NCBI RefSeq assembly: GCF_020860705.1
Contig: NZ_JAJBTT010000038.1
Location: 1-64,000, forward strand
DNA from: Akkermansia sp.
GTDB taxonomy: Bacteria; Verrucomicrobiota; Verrucomicrobiia; Verrucomicrobiales; Akkermansiaceae
Length of the DNA stretch: 64,000 bases
Reading direction: 5' to 3'
Both the position numbers and the translations under genes were made by a program. Shown in pieces: positions 54,001-62,606 of this stretch (the stretch's first letter is position 1; each line of letters begins with the position of its first letter). The notes under the pieces are model-generated. The model saw nothing but the letters and a program-made list of their open reading frames with translations. It did no database searches and was not told where the DNA came from.

Positions 54001-54537
54001 AGCTACTTCTCCCTGGAAGATCCCATCCCCGCCGCCGGGAACGCCGTCACCGTGGAACGTTCCTACTACCGCATCCTGACGGAAACAGTGAAGGATGACT
54101 CCGTGAAGGACACCCAGACGGACTCCGGCGAACTCGTCACCCAGGGCAAAGACCTGACGCGGCGCACCCTGCTGAAAAACGGAGACGTCATTGCCAGCGG
54201 AGACATCATTGAAGTGGTGATGACCGTGAAAACGAAAAACGACGTGGAATACCTGATGCTCCGGGACCCCAAGCCCGCAGGATGCGAATCACGGGAAACC
54301 GCCAGCGGATATGCGTGGATGGGAACCGTCTCCGGCTACAAGGAAATAGGAGATGAGGAAATACGCATTTTCCTTTCCTCCCTCCCCATGGGGGAATACC
54401 AGATCAGCCACCGCCTGCGAGCGGAACGTCCGGGGCGTTTCAGCGCCCTGCCGGCCATCATTGAAGCCATGTACGCTCCGGAACTCCGCGGCAACAGCCG
54501 GGAACACAAGGTAGGCATTTCCATGCCCGCGGAATAG
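48076..54537 (+). CDS. Alpha-2-macroglobulin family protein (large, thioester type)
   Basis: This 2153-residue exported protein has a signal peptide (about 1-25). The first 450 residues are helical and unlike E. coli YfhM. MG domains follow, including the MG2-like segment QPVYRPGQTARFKGVLF (about 718-734) and YQPGEKGQVTVQVKG (about 1179-1193). The A2M core begins near 1355 (LKTDGEGNVTVPVEMPDNLTTW, about 1365 on). The thioester CVEQ stands at 1591-1594 within YPYGCVEQTLNRF, so the trap chemistry seems intact. The protein should entrap proteases in the periplasm or at the surface. The classic partner pbpC is not adjacent. Confidence 0.92.
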   Translation: MNRIFSALLLAGGMMASGMPFPAAAATPRQQEENPIHAGNNDRGQGDSPSPTRQQGTRNVKDADKVSSVSRQQRKESVEAIQKLLNKRLFKKAAEQALKQLDEYDDQYSGTDLSLYYEALKRLNALNDSTNLDTILQQQMKRHGNNPRFLMAAALLYQEASHAFKLVDGSYIRCNNVWDGEYSGEARDRVEALRCLFKAMQIAEQQGDMALLGQLRFATAQAFLRQDGRFSPLSPVQTYASLGNLTSLKELPDYVAKDESSPFRNVKTLPVAVNSKTGKPEVVFYHASSSWETAKNDGERLRWLLDSAIQADPEIANQVNYFTASWCCTLFSYSNTAPDQELVYGPGNAGSVAGIDPAQLKTNQTVVKTDRTDKGKFMLITLPPDYDFIRIASAVRPAPSPDYYVNACNLVADEFLARNQRPAAADLLAKTLQTWNTVSWNNGDKEKFLRVAESLKKRLASITEPNGTFDTDKRTLLAGEPVEVAFSYRNAAHARVTARSVDMRRWQQERMDTVQSSRTLGREYAKKYSSSGTLLFNLLYNQSYARYLGEEIKGKDIDLAPGDQHLNRIAQIPVPTRKSGWYLLTVTLDNGYRFHRFLTLSDMVLVRRSVPEGNLWFLADARTGMPMEGGDLRLLRYGENKTLKKHQVEGTTDKNGAMIETIPPPDRREVFYDRFLGIASKGSSYVLAGTSDYGWESGNQLMNTANKASDPYSCFFLESQPVYRPGQTARFKGVLFRPNIANPGTQDCAGKKLTLTITSPTGDESVFPQKTVITDSTGCFELELLIPAEAPLGQYEAKLKLRDSANPDFRLYAPLFRMEEYKKPEFSVQMDAPSKPIRLGQPIPVSIQADYYAGGPVSEGKASITITRSLGANVWTPYWKWSWLYDSSFSPYYVPFSSDAPLTVLKKTVPLNKDGKASVELSTAQDARDFASQNITYRVTASVTDASLREVFTSGQVIATFRPFNIFTSLNRGYAPTGTPVQASITAATADGVKISHAKGTTRLQHIRPDGSRQDLETWNIATGKEGEASLSFQTRESGLYALSTTLEDEHGNKVEDSFQFLSYGAGKQNPFKIEPLAITPDKKEYAPGETARLLVTSDYPDARVWTFLRNSWKNESRRLVALGRQTALVECPLTREDMPNMGVNAFTVRNGELYQASAELLLPPASQILSPSVTSGKPQYQPGEKGQVTVQVKGPDGKPVSNGIVTLAVYDKALEYIARPNITDIAKTVWGSLNSTRFLNLKKMTASGTQKDRGPDQPYFQSLVQTGYRYMARDKMAPINGFATAGPRSGNYAVAVKSVNRLLGEGAALPAAAPAPVVQYKGAGDEVSAEDDFFANAPGSMDLRGNASPPIQLRTHFADCLKWCGTLKTDGEGNVTVPVEMPDNLTTWKAAAWTITPELQVGQASAEFLTTKDFMVSLQAPRFFVEKDVVMLSALVRNRTDKAVRARVSIALKDGCLELLPADAPSVKALAPDTDNSAVREVDVPAQGQAVVNWWTVAVREGTATVAMEAAAGSTGDAMQMSFPVLVHGMKQLHAGSAVVLPGEQEQKLSINLPQQRRREESELTVKVSPSIALSMVEALLYLAEYPYGCVEQTLNRFLPALVVTNTLKQLGLNPGAALQSHRNLNPQAIKDKAFYDKVMKKLKRNPVYDEAKLKKMAAEGIAALREKQLSNGSWGWFGGASEGDPVMTAHVLHGLKLASNTATIPEGMLTRAIRWLKDHQEKQVTLLARGDEYRKLEKLPDGPKKKEAIRKLGNYRLTASAEDTLIYSVLAECGVSNLPMERYLFRDRLELPVISQIQLAEILLDAHRMGDFKKVLPIISQFLQQDDSLQTAWLRLPNEGYWWRWYGSDVATQAAYLKLMAKSDPGNPVTARLAKWLLNNRANGTYWNSTKDTADCLEALSAYLFQTREGMEDMEAEILYDGVPVKTITSTKETLFTFDNAFRMSGKDLRDGKHVITIRRKKGKGNIYANSTLSYFSLEDPIPAAGNAVTVERSYYRILTETVKDDSVKDTQTDSGELVTQGKDLTRRTLLKNGDVIASGDIIEVVMTVKTKNDVEYLMLRDPKPAGCESRETASGYAWMGTVSGYKEIGDEEIRIFLSSLPMGEYQISHRLRAERPGRFSALPAIIEAMYAPELRGNSREHKVGISMPAE

Positions 54538-54630
54538 AACCGGTTTCATCCCCGGAGTTCCCGGTAAAAGGCATCAAAAGAACTGCAAGCGCCGCCGGAA
54601 GACACGTTTATCAACACAACACCGAAGAAG

Positions 54631-54677
54631 GAAAAACCGGCTGAGGCAGCGTTAAAAACCCAGAAAGCCGGTTTTTC
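54631..54677 (+). terminator. Terminator after the alpha-2-macroglobulin gene
   Basis: A 12-bp stem (54631-54642 with 54666-54677) has a 23-nt loop, and its 3' arm itself ends in a T5 run. It begins 93 bp after the stop codon. Confidence 0.65.
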
Positions 54678-54822
54678 CGTATCGCGCCAGTCCATCAGTT
54701 TCTTTCCCTGCATGGCTCTACTCTCCGGGGGGGGAGGAGGAGGGGGTAGCCCGCGCTAAAAACTCTTGCAATCCGTCCGCGGAAGCGGAGAATGCGTTGC
54801 CCGCCGCGCAGCGGGTCATACC

Positions 54823-55740
54823 ATGGAATCGGGAACCCTGAAGGGACATCTAGCAATGGGGACGGCGGCCGTCATCTGGGGCCTCATGTCCCCGGTCAGC
54901 AAACTGGTCATGCAGCCGGGGGAAGTCAGTTCCGCCTCCCTGGCGACCTTCCGCCTGCTGGGCGCAGCCGTTCTGTTCTGGCTGGCCTCCGCCTTCATTC
55001 CTGGGGAAACCGTTGAACGGAAGGACCGGCTGACTTTGTTTTACGCCTCCCTGTTCGGAATCATTTTCAACCAGATGGCGTTCACCGTGGGCGTAGGATT
55101 CACATCCCCGGCGGATGCGGCCATCATCACCACCATCACGCCGGTATTGACCATGATTCTGGCGGCCTTCGTCCTCCGGGAAATGATCACGGGGAAAAAA
55201 ATCCTGGGGGTCTGCGCCAGCGCCATCGGAGCCATTTTGCTGGTTTCCGGCAGCGGAGCGCGTGCGGCAGCCCTGCCGGGAGACGACAACCTGCTGGGGG
55301 ACATCCTTTGCCTGGCCTCCCAGTGCAGCGTGGCCGTCTACTTCGTCTTCTTTAAAAACCTGATCGGCAGGTATTCGCCCGTCACCCTGATGAAATGGAT
55401 GTTCACGTATGCAGCAGCCGTCTGCCTGCCCTTCACGTTCAGGGAAGTGACCGCCATCCATTATGCCGCGCTGCCCGTCCAGACGTGGCTGGGCATTGCC
55501 TACGTGGTCGCGCTGGCTACCTTTGTCAGCTACATCTGCCTGTCCTTCGCCCAGCAGCGGCTGAAACCCACCGCCGTCAGCATGTACAACTACTGCCAGC
55601 CGGTGATCGCCTCATCCGTAGCGGTGCTGTGGGGCATGGACCATTTTGGCTGGATGAAAACCCTCTCCGTCCTGCTGGTCTTTACAGGCGTTCTTCTGGT
55701 CACCGGAACCGGAAAAAAGGCCGCTGTCCAGGAACCGTAA
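54823..55740 (+). CDS. DMT-superfamily permease, EamA type
   Basis: The 305-residue protein has ten hydrophobic helices in two EamA repeats (about 10-140 and 165-295). GTAAVIWGLMSPVSKLVM opens the first repeat, and ITPVLTMILAAFVLRE is the typical helix-4 motif. AQQRLKPTAVSMYNYCQPVIAS is the matching place in repeat two. These carriers export amino acids or metabolites; the substrate is not evident. The ATG at 54823 precedes MESGTLKGHLAMG; an earlier in-frame ATG (54766) adds 19 odd residues. Confidence 0.87.
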   Translation: MESGTLKGHLAMGTAAVIWGLMSPVSKLVMQPGEVSSASLATFRLLGAAVLFWLASAFIPGETVERKDRLTLFYASLFGIIFNQMAFTVGVGFTSPADAAIITTITPVLTMILAAFVLREMITGKKILGVCASAIGAILLVSGSGARAAALPGDDNLLGDILCLASQCSVAVYFVFFKNLIGRYSPVTLMKWMFTYAAAVCLPFTFREVTAIHYAALPVQTWLGIAYVVALATFVSYICLSFAQQRLKPTAVSMYNYCQPVIASSVAVLWGMDHFGWMKTLSVLLVFTGVLLVTGTGKKAAVQEP

Positions 55741-56333
55741 GCTATCGGAAACACAGGGAATCGTCTTTCCTCAACTGTCAACTAGCCGTCAGGAATGAAT
55801 ACCACGGTCCTGAGATACGGGATTCAGGCCATCCGCCTGTCCATGCCCTGCTGGAAAACGGACGCCAGGACTCCACATTCCACGGGGAATGAGGCGGGAT
55901 GCCTTCGGGCAGCGGCTGCACCTGATACGGATGGACCGCATGGACAAATATTTCATGGACAGAATTTCCCGGAGTATAGGCCCTTATTCTTGTGCTTCCT
56001 GCTGGACGCGTTGCCGGGAATAAGGGCCTCCCGGCCCTTATAGACTCCGGACGGCACACAGAAAAACAACCATTCCCCTCCTCGAGGTCGGCAAAGTACC
56101 CATCCCAGAAACGGCAACTCCCCTTCCCTGGTAAAATCCGCAAATACAAAAAGTATCCCATCCTTCCCTTCCTCTCTTAAATCTACAACGCCACTAAAGC
56201 CTCTGACACTCCGTAATCTCCCATACTCCTCCCGGCGTTCATGAAAAAATGTATGGGAAAATACGCCCCGGCAAGGTAGAATACGGTCGTAGTTTCCGTT
56301 TTTCCCCTTTCCGGGGAGTCCTGCTTCCCTGCC
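55741..56333. other. Long intergenic region before addB
   Basis: Nearly 600 bp without a credible gene. The main structure is a set of three alternately complementary arms at 55979-56041, described separately. Open frames here on both strands (82 and 127 codons) show no family resemblance. The addB promoter should lie toward the right end but I cannot define it. Confidence 0.45.
55979..56041. repeat. Alternative hairpins in the intergenic region
   Basis: The arm GGCCCTTATTC (55979-55989) pairs with GAATAAGGGCC (56018-56028). The latter also pairs with GGCCCTTAT (56033-56041), so the two hairpins exclude each other. The second is compact (9 bp, 4-nt loop). This is the shape of an attenuator or simply a repeated terminator arm. 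Confidence 0.45.
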
Positions 56334-59207
56334 ATGAATCGACTCTTTCTATCCTGGGACAAACCGGCCTGCCGGGCCGTAGCGGAACGCCTGCTTTCTT
56401 TGGAAAATGATTTCCACCGGCATCTGGTGCTGGTCCCTACGCGGGAATCCGGCAGGCAGCTGAGGGAATACCTCGCCTCCATTTCCAGCGCCCAGGCCAT
56501 TTTTGCCCCGCAGGTGATTCCGGCAGACCAGTTCCCCCGGATGGAAGAAAAGGAGGAAACGGCGTCCATTCTGGAAGAACTGGCCGGCTGGCTCCAGGCG
56601 CTGGGAACCTCTCCCCACCGCCTTTATCCGCGCCTGTTTCCCCGGAATATGCCGGAGGACTTTTCCAGCATGCTGGAGATGGCAGGCAGCCTGCAAGGCC
56701 TGAAGCACGCCATGACGAACCAGGGCATCTCCTGCGGCATGGTTCAGGATTCCTGTGCAGGCCGCGACGAACGCTGGACGGATGTGGACAGACTGGCGGA
56801 ACACTGCACGGAGCAGCTGAATGGCTGGCGGCTTGAAGACAGGACGGCCATGGAGGCGGTAGCTTCCCCGCACCTGCTGGCTTCCCTGAAGGAAACAAAA
56901 GGACACGTCATCCTGGCATGCGTGCCGGACGTTCCCCGCCCCCTGCGCCAGGCGCTTCAACACGCGGAATGCTGCGGCGTCCCCGTCCAGATATGGATAC
57001 ACGCGCCGGAAGAAGAAGCCGACTCCTTTGATGCCTGGGGATGCCCCATTCCGGAATTCTGGTGCCACTGCCCCATACCCATCCGGGACACCCAGATCAG
57101 GATCACGGCCAATCCCGCCCGTCTGGCCGGGGAAACCTGCCGCACGATCGCCCGAACGGCGGAAGAAGGAATTCCGGACGTAGCGCTGGGCGTTTGCGAC
57201 CCGGACATGAACGTGGCCCTGGACGCAAGCCTCCGGGAATACGGCTGGGGACTTCATAATCCGGAAGGAAAGCCTTTTGCCGGGACCGGAGTCATGGACC
57301 TGTTCCGCCACCTTCGGCAGGCGCTGGAAGAAAAGGGAGCGGCACGCCCCGTCTTTAGCCTTGCGCGTTCTTCTCTCCTCTGCTCCTCCCTGGGAATAGA
57401 CAACCAGCAATATTGCTGCGCCGCGCTGGATAAAATCCAGCAAAAGTTCCTTCCGGAATCGGAAGAATACCTGCTTTCCAGGTTGAAGGAATTCCATCCC
57501 GGCGCCCTCCCTTCCATCCATGCCATTCTGGCATGGCGGAACCGGATGGCGGAACCCGGCATGCTGGGAGAACGGCTGATGGAATGGTTCCCGGCCCTGG
57601 CGGAGGCTTACGGTCCGGACACGGAAGCCATGGAAATGCTCCATTCCTGCCTTTCCGGACTCGTACGCCTGCAGCAGCGCTCCACCGCCTTCTCCAAGTC
57701 GGCTACGGCTCTCCAGCTCCTGATGAAATGCCTTCAGCCGCTGCGCGTCAAAAACAGGAGGAAGGCCCATGCGGTGCTGGATTCCCTGGGATGGATGGAA
57801 GTCCACTTCCGCCCGGAAAGACACCTCATCCTGACAGGACTAAATGAGGGAACCGTGCCGGAAGGCGGCGTTTCCGACCAGTTCATGCCGGAGGAACTGA
57901 GGGAAGCCCTGGGCATCGATTCCTTCAACCGGAAAAAAGCACGGGACAGCTTTCTGCTGACCGCCCTGCTCCACTCCCGGAAACGGGAGGGCAGCCTGAC
58001 CATCATCCTCTCCCGGACCAGCAGCAAAAACGACCCGCTGACGCCTTCCTCCCTGCTCATGCGCTGTCCGGATGAAGAACTACCGCACCGCGTGGAACAG
58101 CTTTTCCGGGAAATCAGCGACCCGCCGGCTCCTCTTCCCTACAGGCGCGGACGCTGGTACCTTCAGCCCGAGGAAGGCTGGAAGGCCGCCACGGACATCG
58201 GCACGATGGCGCCTGGCTATAAAAACCCATGGAAGGAGAAGGGGCTGCCTTTTTCCCCCTCCGTCCTCAAAAGATTTCTTGCCTGCCCCATGCGCTTCTG
58301 GATGAGGGAAGCCCTGCACATGAATGAGGAAGAATTCCTTCCGGACAAGGAGGACATGGCCGTCAACGAATTGGGAACCATGCTGCACGACGTGCTGGAA
58401 TGCTTCTGCCGGGAACACGCCGTCCTGAAAGACGGCATGGAGGCCGCCGCCCTTCAGGATACGATCACGGAAGTACTGGAAGAAACTTTCCGGAAGCAAT
58501 ACGGTTCCACTCCCCTCATGCCGTTGCAGCTGCAAAAACGCTCCATGGAGCAGAGGCTTTCCGTTTACGCCGTCCAGCATTTGCAAGACCTTCAGGACGG
58601 GTGGTCCTGCATCGCCTTTGAACATCAGGTGGAAGGCTGGTCACTGGACGGATTCCCCATGAAATTCCGCATTGACCGCATTGACCGCCATGAGGACGGG
58701 CGCATGCGGGTCATTGACTATAAAACCGGAGCAGCGGCCTCATGTGAGAAAAAGCATCTGGAAACGATCGGGCGTCCGGACGCCTTGTCCCTGCTTTCCC
58801 CCGGCCTGCGCCCCTATACCAGGCGCCAGAAAAACGGCAAGCTGGCGCATGCGCGCTGGAAGGACCTGCAACTGCCCGTCTACGTGCTGTGGGCCATGGA
58901 AACCTATGGAGGCCACCCTGCAGCAGCCTATTACTCCCTCCCAGCCAACCCGCTGGACATCGGCATCTCCTGTTGGGACACGCTTCATGATCCCCTGCCC
59001 GGCTATGAGGAATGCGCGCTGGACAGCGCACGCTCCTGGACGGTGGAACTGATGAAGCTCCTTCATGAAGGCCGCGGCCTTATCACCGCGGAGGAACTGG
59101 GGTGGAACCCACCCTCCTATGACGTATTCAAGGACCTCATGGCCTCCCGCCGGGAAAGCCTGCAGGACCTGCTGGGCCTCCATGTTACCCCCCATCTGCC
59201 TTTCTGA
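56334..59207 (+). CDS. addB: AddB-like nuclease subunit of a RecBCD-type enzyme
   Basis: The 957-residue protein has an inactive helicase-like body (VLVPTRESGRQLREYL near the start, PERHLILTGLNEGTVPEGG around 490-508) and a C-terminal PD-(D/E)XK nuclease with RIDRIDRHEDGRMRVIDYKTG (about 777-797). A Cys near LKRFLACPMRFW (about 645) recalls the Fe-S staple of AddB, but the remaining cluster cysteines are not all evident to me. With the next gene it forms a double-strand-break end-resection enzyme. The addA ATG follows 1 bp after the stop. Confidence 0.85.
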   Translation: MNRLFLSWDKPACRAVAERLLSLENDFHRHLVLVPTRESGRQLREYLASISSAQAIFAPQVIPADQFPRMEEKEETASILEELAGWLQALGTSPHRLYPRLFPRNMPEDFSSMLEMAGSLQGLKHAMTNQGISCGMVQDSCAGRDERWTDVDRLAEHCTEQLNGWRLEDRTAMEAVASPHLLASLKETKGHVILACVPDVPRPLRQALQHAECCGVPVQIWIHAPEEEADSFDAWGCPIPEFWCHCPIPIRDTQIRITANPARLAGETCRTIARTAEEGIPDVALGVCDPDMNVALDASLREYGWGLHNPEGKPFAGTGVMDLFRHLRQALEEKGAARPVFSLARSSLLCSSLGIDNQQYCCAALDKIQQKFLPESEEYLLSRLKEFHPGALPSIHAILAWRNRMAEPGMLGERLMEWFPALAEAYGPDTEAMEMLHSCLSGLVRLQQRSTAFSKSATALQLLMKCLQPLRVKNRRKAHAVLDSLGWMEVHFRPERHLILTGLNEGTVPEGGVSDQFMPEELREALGIDSFNRKKARDSFLLTALLHSRKREGSLTIILSRTSSKNDPLTPSSLLMRCPDEELPHRVEQLFREISDPPAPLPYRRGRWYLQPEEGWKAATDIGTMAPGYKNPWKEKGLPFSPSVLKRFLACPMRFWMREALHMNEEEFLPDKEDMAVNELGTMLHDVLECFCREHAVLKDGMEAAALQDTITEVLEETFRKQYGSTPLMPLQLQKRSMEQRLSVYAVQHLQDLQDGWSCIAFEHQVEGWSLDGFPMKFRIDRIDRHEDGRMRVIDYKTGAAASCEKKHLETIGRPDALSLLSPGLRPYTRRQKNGKLAHARWKDLQLPVYVLWAMETYGGHPAAAYYSLPANPLDIGISCWDTLHDPLPGYEECALDSARSWTVELMKLLHEGRGLITAEELGWNPPSYDVFKDLMASRRESLQDLLGLHVTPHLPF

Positions 59208-59208
59208 A

Positions 59209-62200
59209 ATGTCCCGCCTGACCAACATGCTGATCTCCGCATCCGCCGGAACGGGAAAAACCTACCAGCTTTCCCTGCGCTTCCTGGGGCTGCTGGCCCT
59301 GAACCACGGCAACCATCCTGAGCGGCTCATCGCCATCACGTTCACCCGGAAAGCGGCCGGGGAGTTCAAGGACCGCATCCTGACGGACCTGGCGGCGGGG
59401 GCCACGGATGAGGCGGGAGCGGACCGGCTGAAAGAACAGCTCTGGACGGTTATCCGGGGAACTCCGGAGGAACCCGGCATCTGGCCCGGAGCGACGGAGG
59501 CATGGAAAGAGGAGAACCTGCACCGGGAACGTTTTCGCCAGCTGCTCCGCATTCTGGTGCAGAATCTGGCGCGCCTCAACCTCTGCACCATTGACAGCCT
59601 GTTTGCCCGGATCGCCTCCACCAGTACCTTTGAACTGGGCGTCAGCGGCTTCAGCATGATTGATACCACGGCGGAAAAACTGGCGCGCCGTGAAGCCCTG
59701 CTCTCCTTGTACCGGGAATGCTCCACAGACAAAGAACGGAGGCGGAGTTTTGAAGACGCTTTCCTCTCCGGAGCGGATTCCGACGCAGAAGCCGCAGAGG
59801 CGGAGGATTCCATGATGCGGCGGCTCAACACTTACCACGAACTTTTTCTGGATCAGCCGGACGCCGGAACATGGGGAAACCCCGTTACGCTGGGCTTTAC
59901 GCCGGAAGACCTTTCCCCACCCATTCCTCTGGAACAGTTTGACGCCGTGCTGCGCACGCTGGCGTACCGGGCGCAGGAAGCCCCCGCGCCGGAAGGAAAA
60001 AACGGTGCTAAGAATAAGGAATTGTTCCTGCGTTTCCTGAACGGTTTTTCCCGGTACGCCCGGCTGGGCCGCGTGCGCTTCCGCACGGACGGAGGCTTCC
60101 CGTGGAACATTACCGTGGAAGAGGCGCGGGAAAAATTCCAGGATTTCTGGTCCCCTGCCCTGGATGAACTCATCCAGAGCTGGCTGAGGATGGAGGTATT
60201 GCAGGCGCTGCACCGCACCCGAGCCACGCACGGGCTGATAAGCCTTTTTGAAAGCAACTATTCCTCCCTGGTCCGCAGCAAGGGCAGATTCCTGTTCCAC
60301 GACGTCACGCGCATGCTGGGGAACGGTGCCATTACGCCGGAACTCAAGCGGGACCTGCAATACCGCATGTACTGCCGCTATGACCACTGGATGCTGGATG
60401 AATTCCAGGATACGTCCCAGTCCCAGTGGCACGTCATCAAGCCTTTTCTGGATGACCTGACGGAATCCAAGGCCGGGAACGAAGGCAGCATCTTCGTCGT
60501 GGGGGACATCAAGCAGAGCGTGTACCAGTGGCGCGGCGGAGACCCGGAACTTTTCCGCTCCGTTTCCTCCCAGCTTCAGCTGGAAGAGCGTGGCATGTCC
60601 ACCTCCTACCGTTCCGTCCAGCCCGTGCTGGATTTGGTGAATGACATTTGCGACTATGCCCGTACAGCGCCGGACTGCGAACCTACCGCCCTGGAACAAT
60701 GGGGGGAATACCCGGAGCACCGGTGCGCTCCCCATCTGGAAAACCGGGCCGGCGTTTCCCAAATCTGGCAGACGCCCAAGGCGGAAGACTTCACGGCCAA
60801 TGACCTGGTGTGCCAGACGGCGGCCGACATTCTGGAACGCACGGGAGCCCTGCGGCGCGGCCTGGAAACCGCCATTCTGGTCAGCACGAAAAACCAGGCC
60901 CTTGCCATCAAGACCTGGCTGGCGGATCACGGCATTCCCGCGGAAGTGTGTGACGACGTTCCGGTAGGCGTGGATTCCCCCCTGGGGAAAAACCTGCTGT
61001 ACTTTTTCCGCTGGCTACTCATGCCGGGAGATCCTTTCACCGCCGGGCTCCTCACCCACTCCCCCCTTCAGCCCCTCATCACGCCGGAACGTCCGGAAGG
61101 CATGGATTGGAAAGGCTGGCGCCTTCTGCTGGAACGGGACGGCTATGCCGCCGTCATGGAGGAACTGGAACGGCGGCTGGCCCGGAGAGGAACGGAACTG
61201 ACGGAATTCCACCGGGACCGCCTGGCCGTCTGGCAGAATGAGGCGGAACAAGTGGATGAAAAAGGCGTGTCCCTGGATGAATGGATTAAGCACATGGAAG
61301 ACCTGACCCGCCGGGAAGACCCCGCCGGCGGCATCGTCCGCATCATGACCATTCATAAATCCAAGGGACTCGGGTTTGACATCGTCATTCTGCCCCAGAT
61401 CGGCAGGGATGCTCCTTTTGCGGATGGAAGGCACCTGACCCACTTTGTCAAAAAGAACCGGGAAGGAGAAATAGAAGGCATCGTACTAGCCCCTTCCAAG
61501 CACGTCTACACGAACGTTCCGCAACTCCGGGAACTTTACACGGAATGGCGCGCCCGGCAGCAGTTTGACGGATTCTGCAAGCTGTACGTGGCGCTCACCC
61601 GTGCCAAGCGCGCCACCTACGTCATCCTGCCCTACCGGGAGGACAAGGGAGAAATAACTGCGGATTCCATGTGGAAAATCATCCGTTCCGCAGCCCAATC
61701 CAGCGGAAAAGGTACGGAAGACACGCTTCCGGAATCCGGAGCGGAATGCCTGTATTCCTGCGGCCAGGCCGGATGGTACGGAGAATTTCCCGAATCCGTA
61801 CGGGAACGGACGGAGGAAGACATGCCGGAATGGCCCCTACGGCAACCGGTGATCAGGGAACGGCTCTCCCCCTCCGGACTGGCGGCAACGGGAGAAGCGG
61901 GCCATGAAGGAGAGCACGCGGCTGACGCGGAATCCGTTGCGTTCGGATCAGCCGTGCACGCCGTCTTTGAACGGATCACCCGCTGGAATGAAGCGCACAA
62001 GCCGGAATGGGCCCTTCATCCTGCCACGGAGGCGGAACGCACCGTGGCCGCCTGCATGGAAGAGCCCTCCATCCGGGAGCTCTTCACTCCCCCTGAAAAG
62101 GCATGCGTCATGAAGGAACAGCGCATTGAAGCCATTGACGGGAACAACTGGATTTCCGGCGTGATTGACAGGCTGGTCATCCATGACGGAAGCGTCTGCA

Positions 62201-62370
62201 TCGTGGACTTCAAGACGGATCACGCGGATTCTCCGGAACAATTGCGGGAACGCCATTCAAATCAGTTGAACGCCTACGCCCGCATCGTGTCCAGAATCAC
62301 CGGAATACCGCAGGAGCGCATTACAAGCATCATCGTTTCCACCCATTTGAAAGAAACTATCACCGTCTAA
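59209..62370 (+). CDS. addA: AddA-like helicase-nuclease (UvrD/RecB superfamily 1)
   Basis: The 1053-residue protein starts MSRLTNMLISASAGTGKTYQL with the Walker A lysine at K17. Helicase motifs follow: AITFTRKAAGEF (Ia), MLDEFQDTSQSQW (II), VVGDIKQSVYQWRGGDPELF (III), MTIHKSKGLGFDIVILP (V) and YVALTRAKRATYV (VI). The C-terminal RecB-type nuclease shows FGSAVHAVFERI, GVIDRLVIHDGSVCIVDFKTD (about 981-1001) and YARIVSRI. It unwinds and degrades broken DNA to a recombination hotspot with AddB. The ATG at 59209 directly follows the addB stop; an earlier frame start at 59065 overlaps addB and is unlikely. Confidence 0.92.
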   Translation: MSRLTNMLISASAGTGKTYQLSLRFLGLLALNHGNHPERLIAITFTRKAAGEFKDRILTDLAAGATDEAGADRLKEQLWTVIRGTPEEPGIWPGATEAWKEENLHRERFRQLLRILVQNLARLNLCTIDSLFARIASTSTFELGVSGFSMIDTTAEKLARREALLSLYRECSTDKERRRSFEDAFLSGADSDAEAAEAEDSMMRRLNTYHELFLDQPDAGTWGNPVTLGFTPEDLSPPIPLEQFDAVLRTLAYRAQEAPAPEGKNGAKNKELFLRFLNGFSRYARLGRVRFRTDGGFPWNITVEEAREKFQDFWSPALDELIQSWLRMEVLQALHRTRATHGLISLFESNYSSLVRSKGRFLFHDVTRMLGNGAITPELKRDLQYRMYCRYDHWMLDEFQDTSQSQWHVIKPFLDDLTESKAGNEGSIFVVGDIKQSVYQWRGGDPELFRSVSSQLQLEERGMSTSYRSVQPVLDLVNDICDYARTAPDCEPTALEQWGEYPEHRCAPHLENRAGVSQIWQTPKAEDFTANDLVCQTAADILERTGALRRGLETAILVSTKNQALAIKTWLADHGIPAEVCDDVPVGVDSPLGKNLLYFFRWLLMPGDPFTAGLLTHSPLQPLITPERPEGMDWKGWRLLLERDGYAAVMEELERRLARRGTELTEFHRDRLAVWQNEAEQVDEKGVSLDEWIKHMEDLTRREDPAGGIVRIMTIHKSKGLGFDIVILPQIGRDAPFADGRHLTHFVKKNREGEIEGIVLAPSKHVYTNVPQLRELYTEWRARQQFDGFCKLYVALTRAKRATYVILPYREDKGEITADSMWKIIRSAAQSSGKGTEDTLPESGAECLYSCGQAGWYGEFPESVRERTEEDMPEWPLRQPVIRERLSPSGLAATGEAGHEGEHAADAESVAFGSAVHAVFERITRWNEAHKPEWALHPATEAERTVAACMEEPSIRELFTPPEKACVMKEQRIEAIDGNNWISGVIDRLVIHDGSVCIVDFKTDHADSPEQLRERHSNQLNAYARIVSRITGIPQERITSIIVSTHLKETITV

Positions 62371-62543
62371 AAACCTGCTTCATGAAGGCCTGGGCCGTGC
62401 CGTTCCCCACACTGCTTTCCCAACCCCTCCGTCAGCATGATCATCAAGGCCAGCGCATTCCTGAATTGAAACGTTCCTGCAGAAGACGGCAAGCCGGAAA
62501 CGAATCATTCTTTTCCAACCCCTCGGAATAGAGGAAACGGCTG

Positions 62544-62576
62544 AAAAAAAGCTGCCTCACACGAATGCGAGGCAGC
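62544..62576 (-). terminator. Terminator after the PEP-CTERM gene at 62607-63398
   Basis: On the minus strand an 8-bp stem (62551-62558 with 62569-62576) is followed by seven T residues (62544-62550), 30 bp beyond the stop codon. Confidence 0.85.
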
Positions 62577-62606
62577 CTGGAATAAAAACAGTTGAAATTT
62601 CCCGGA

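Noticed and set aside
54727-54747. G8 run followed by GGA repeats read as a slipped-strand phase-variable tract
   Set aside because: It lies outside any coding frame, nearly 100 bp before the eamA ATG and not between recognisable -35 and -10 boxes; nothing but its length speaks for it.
59185-60930. A 581-codon open frame antisense to addA
   Set aside because: No domain resemblance, and the plus strand encodes helicase motifs in order.
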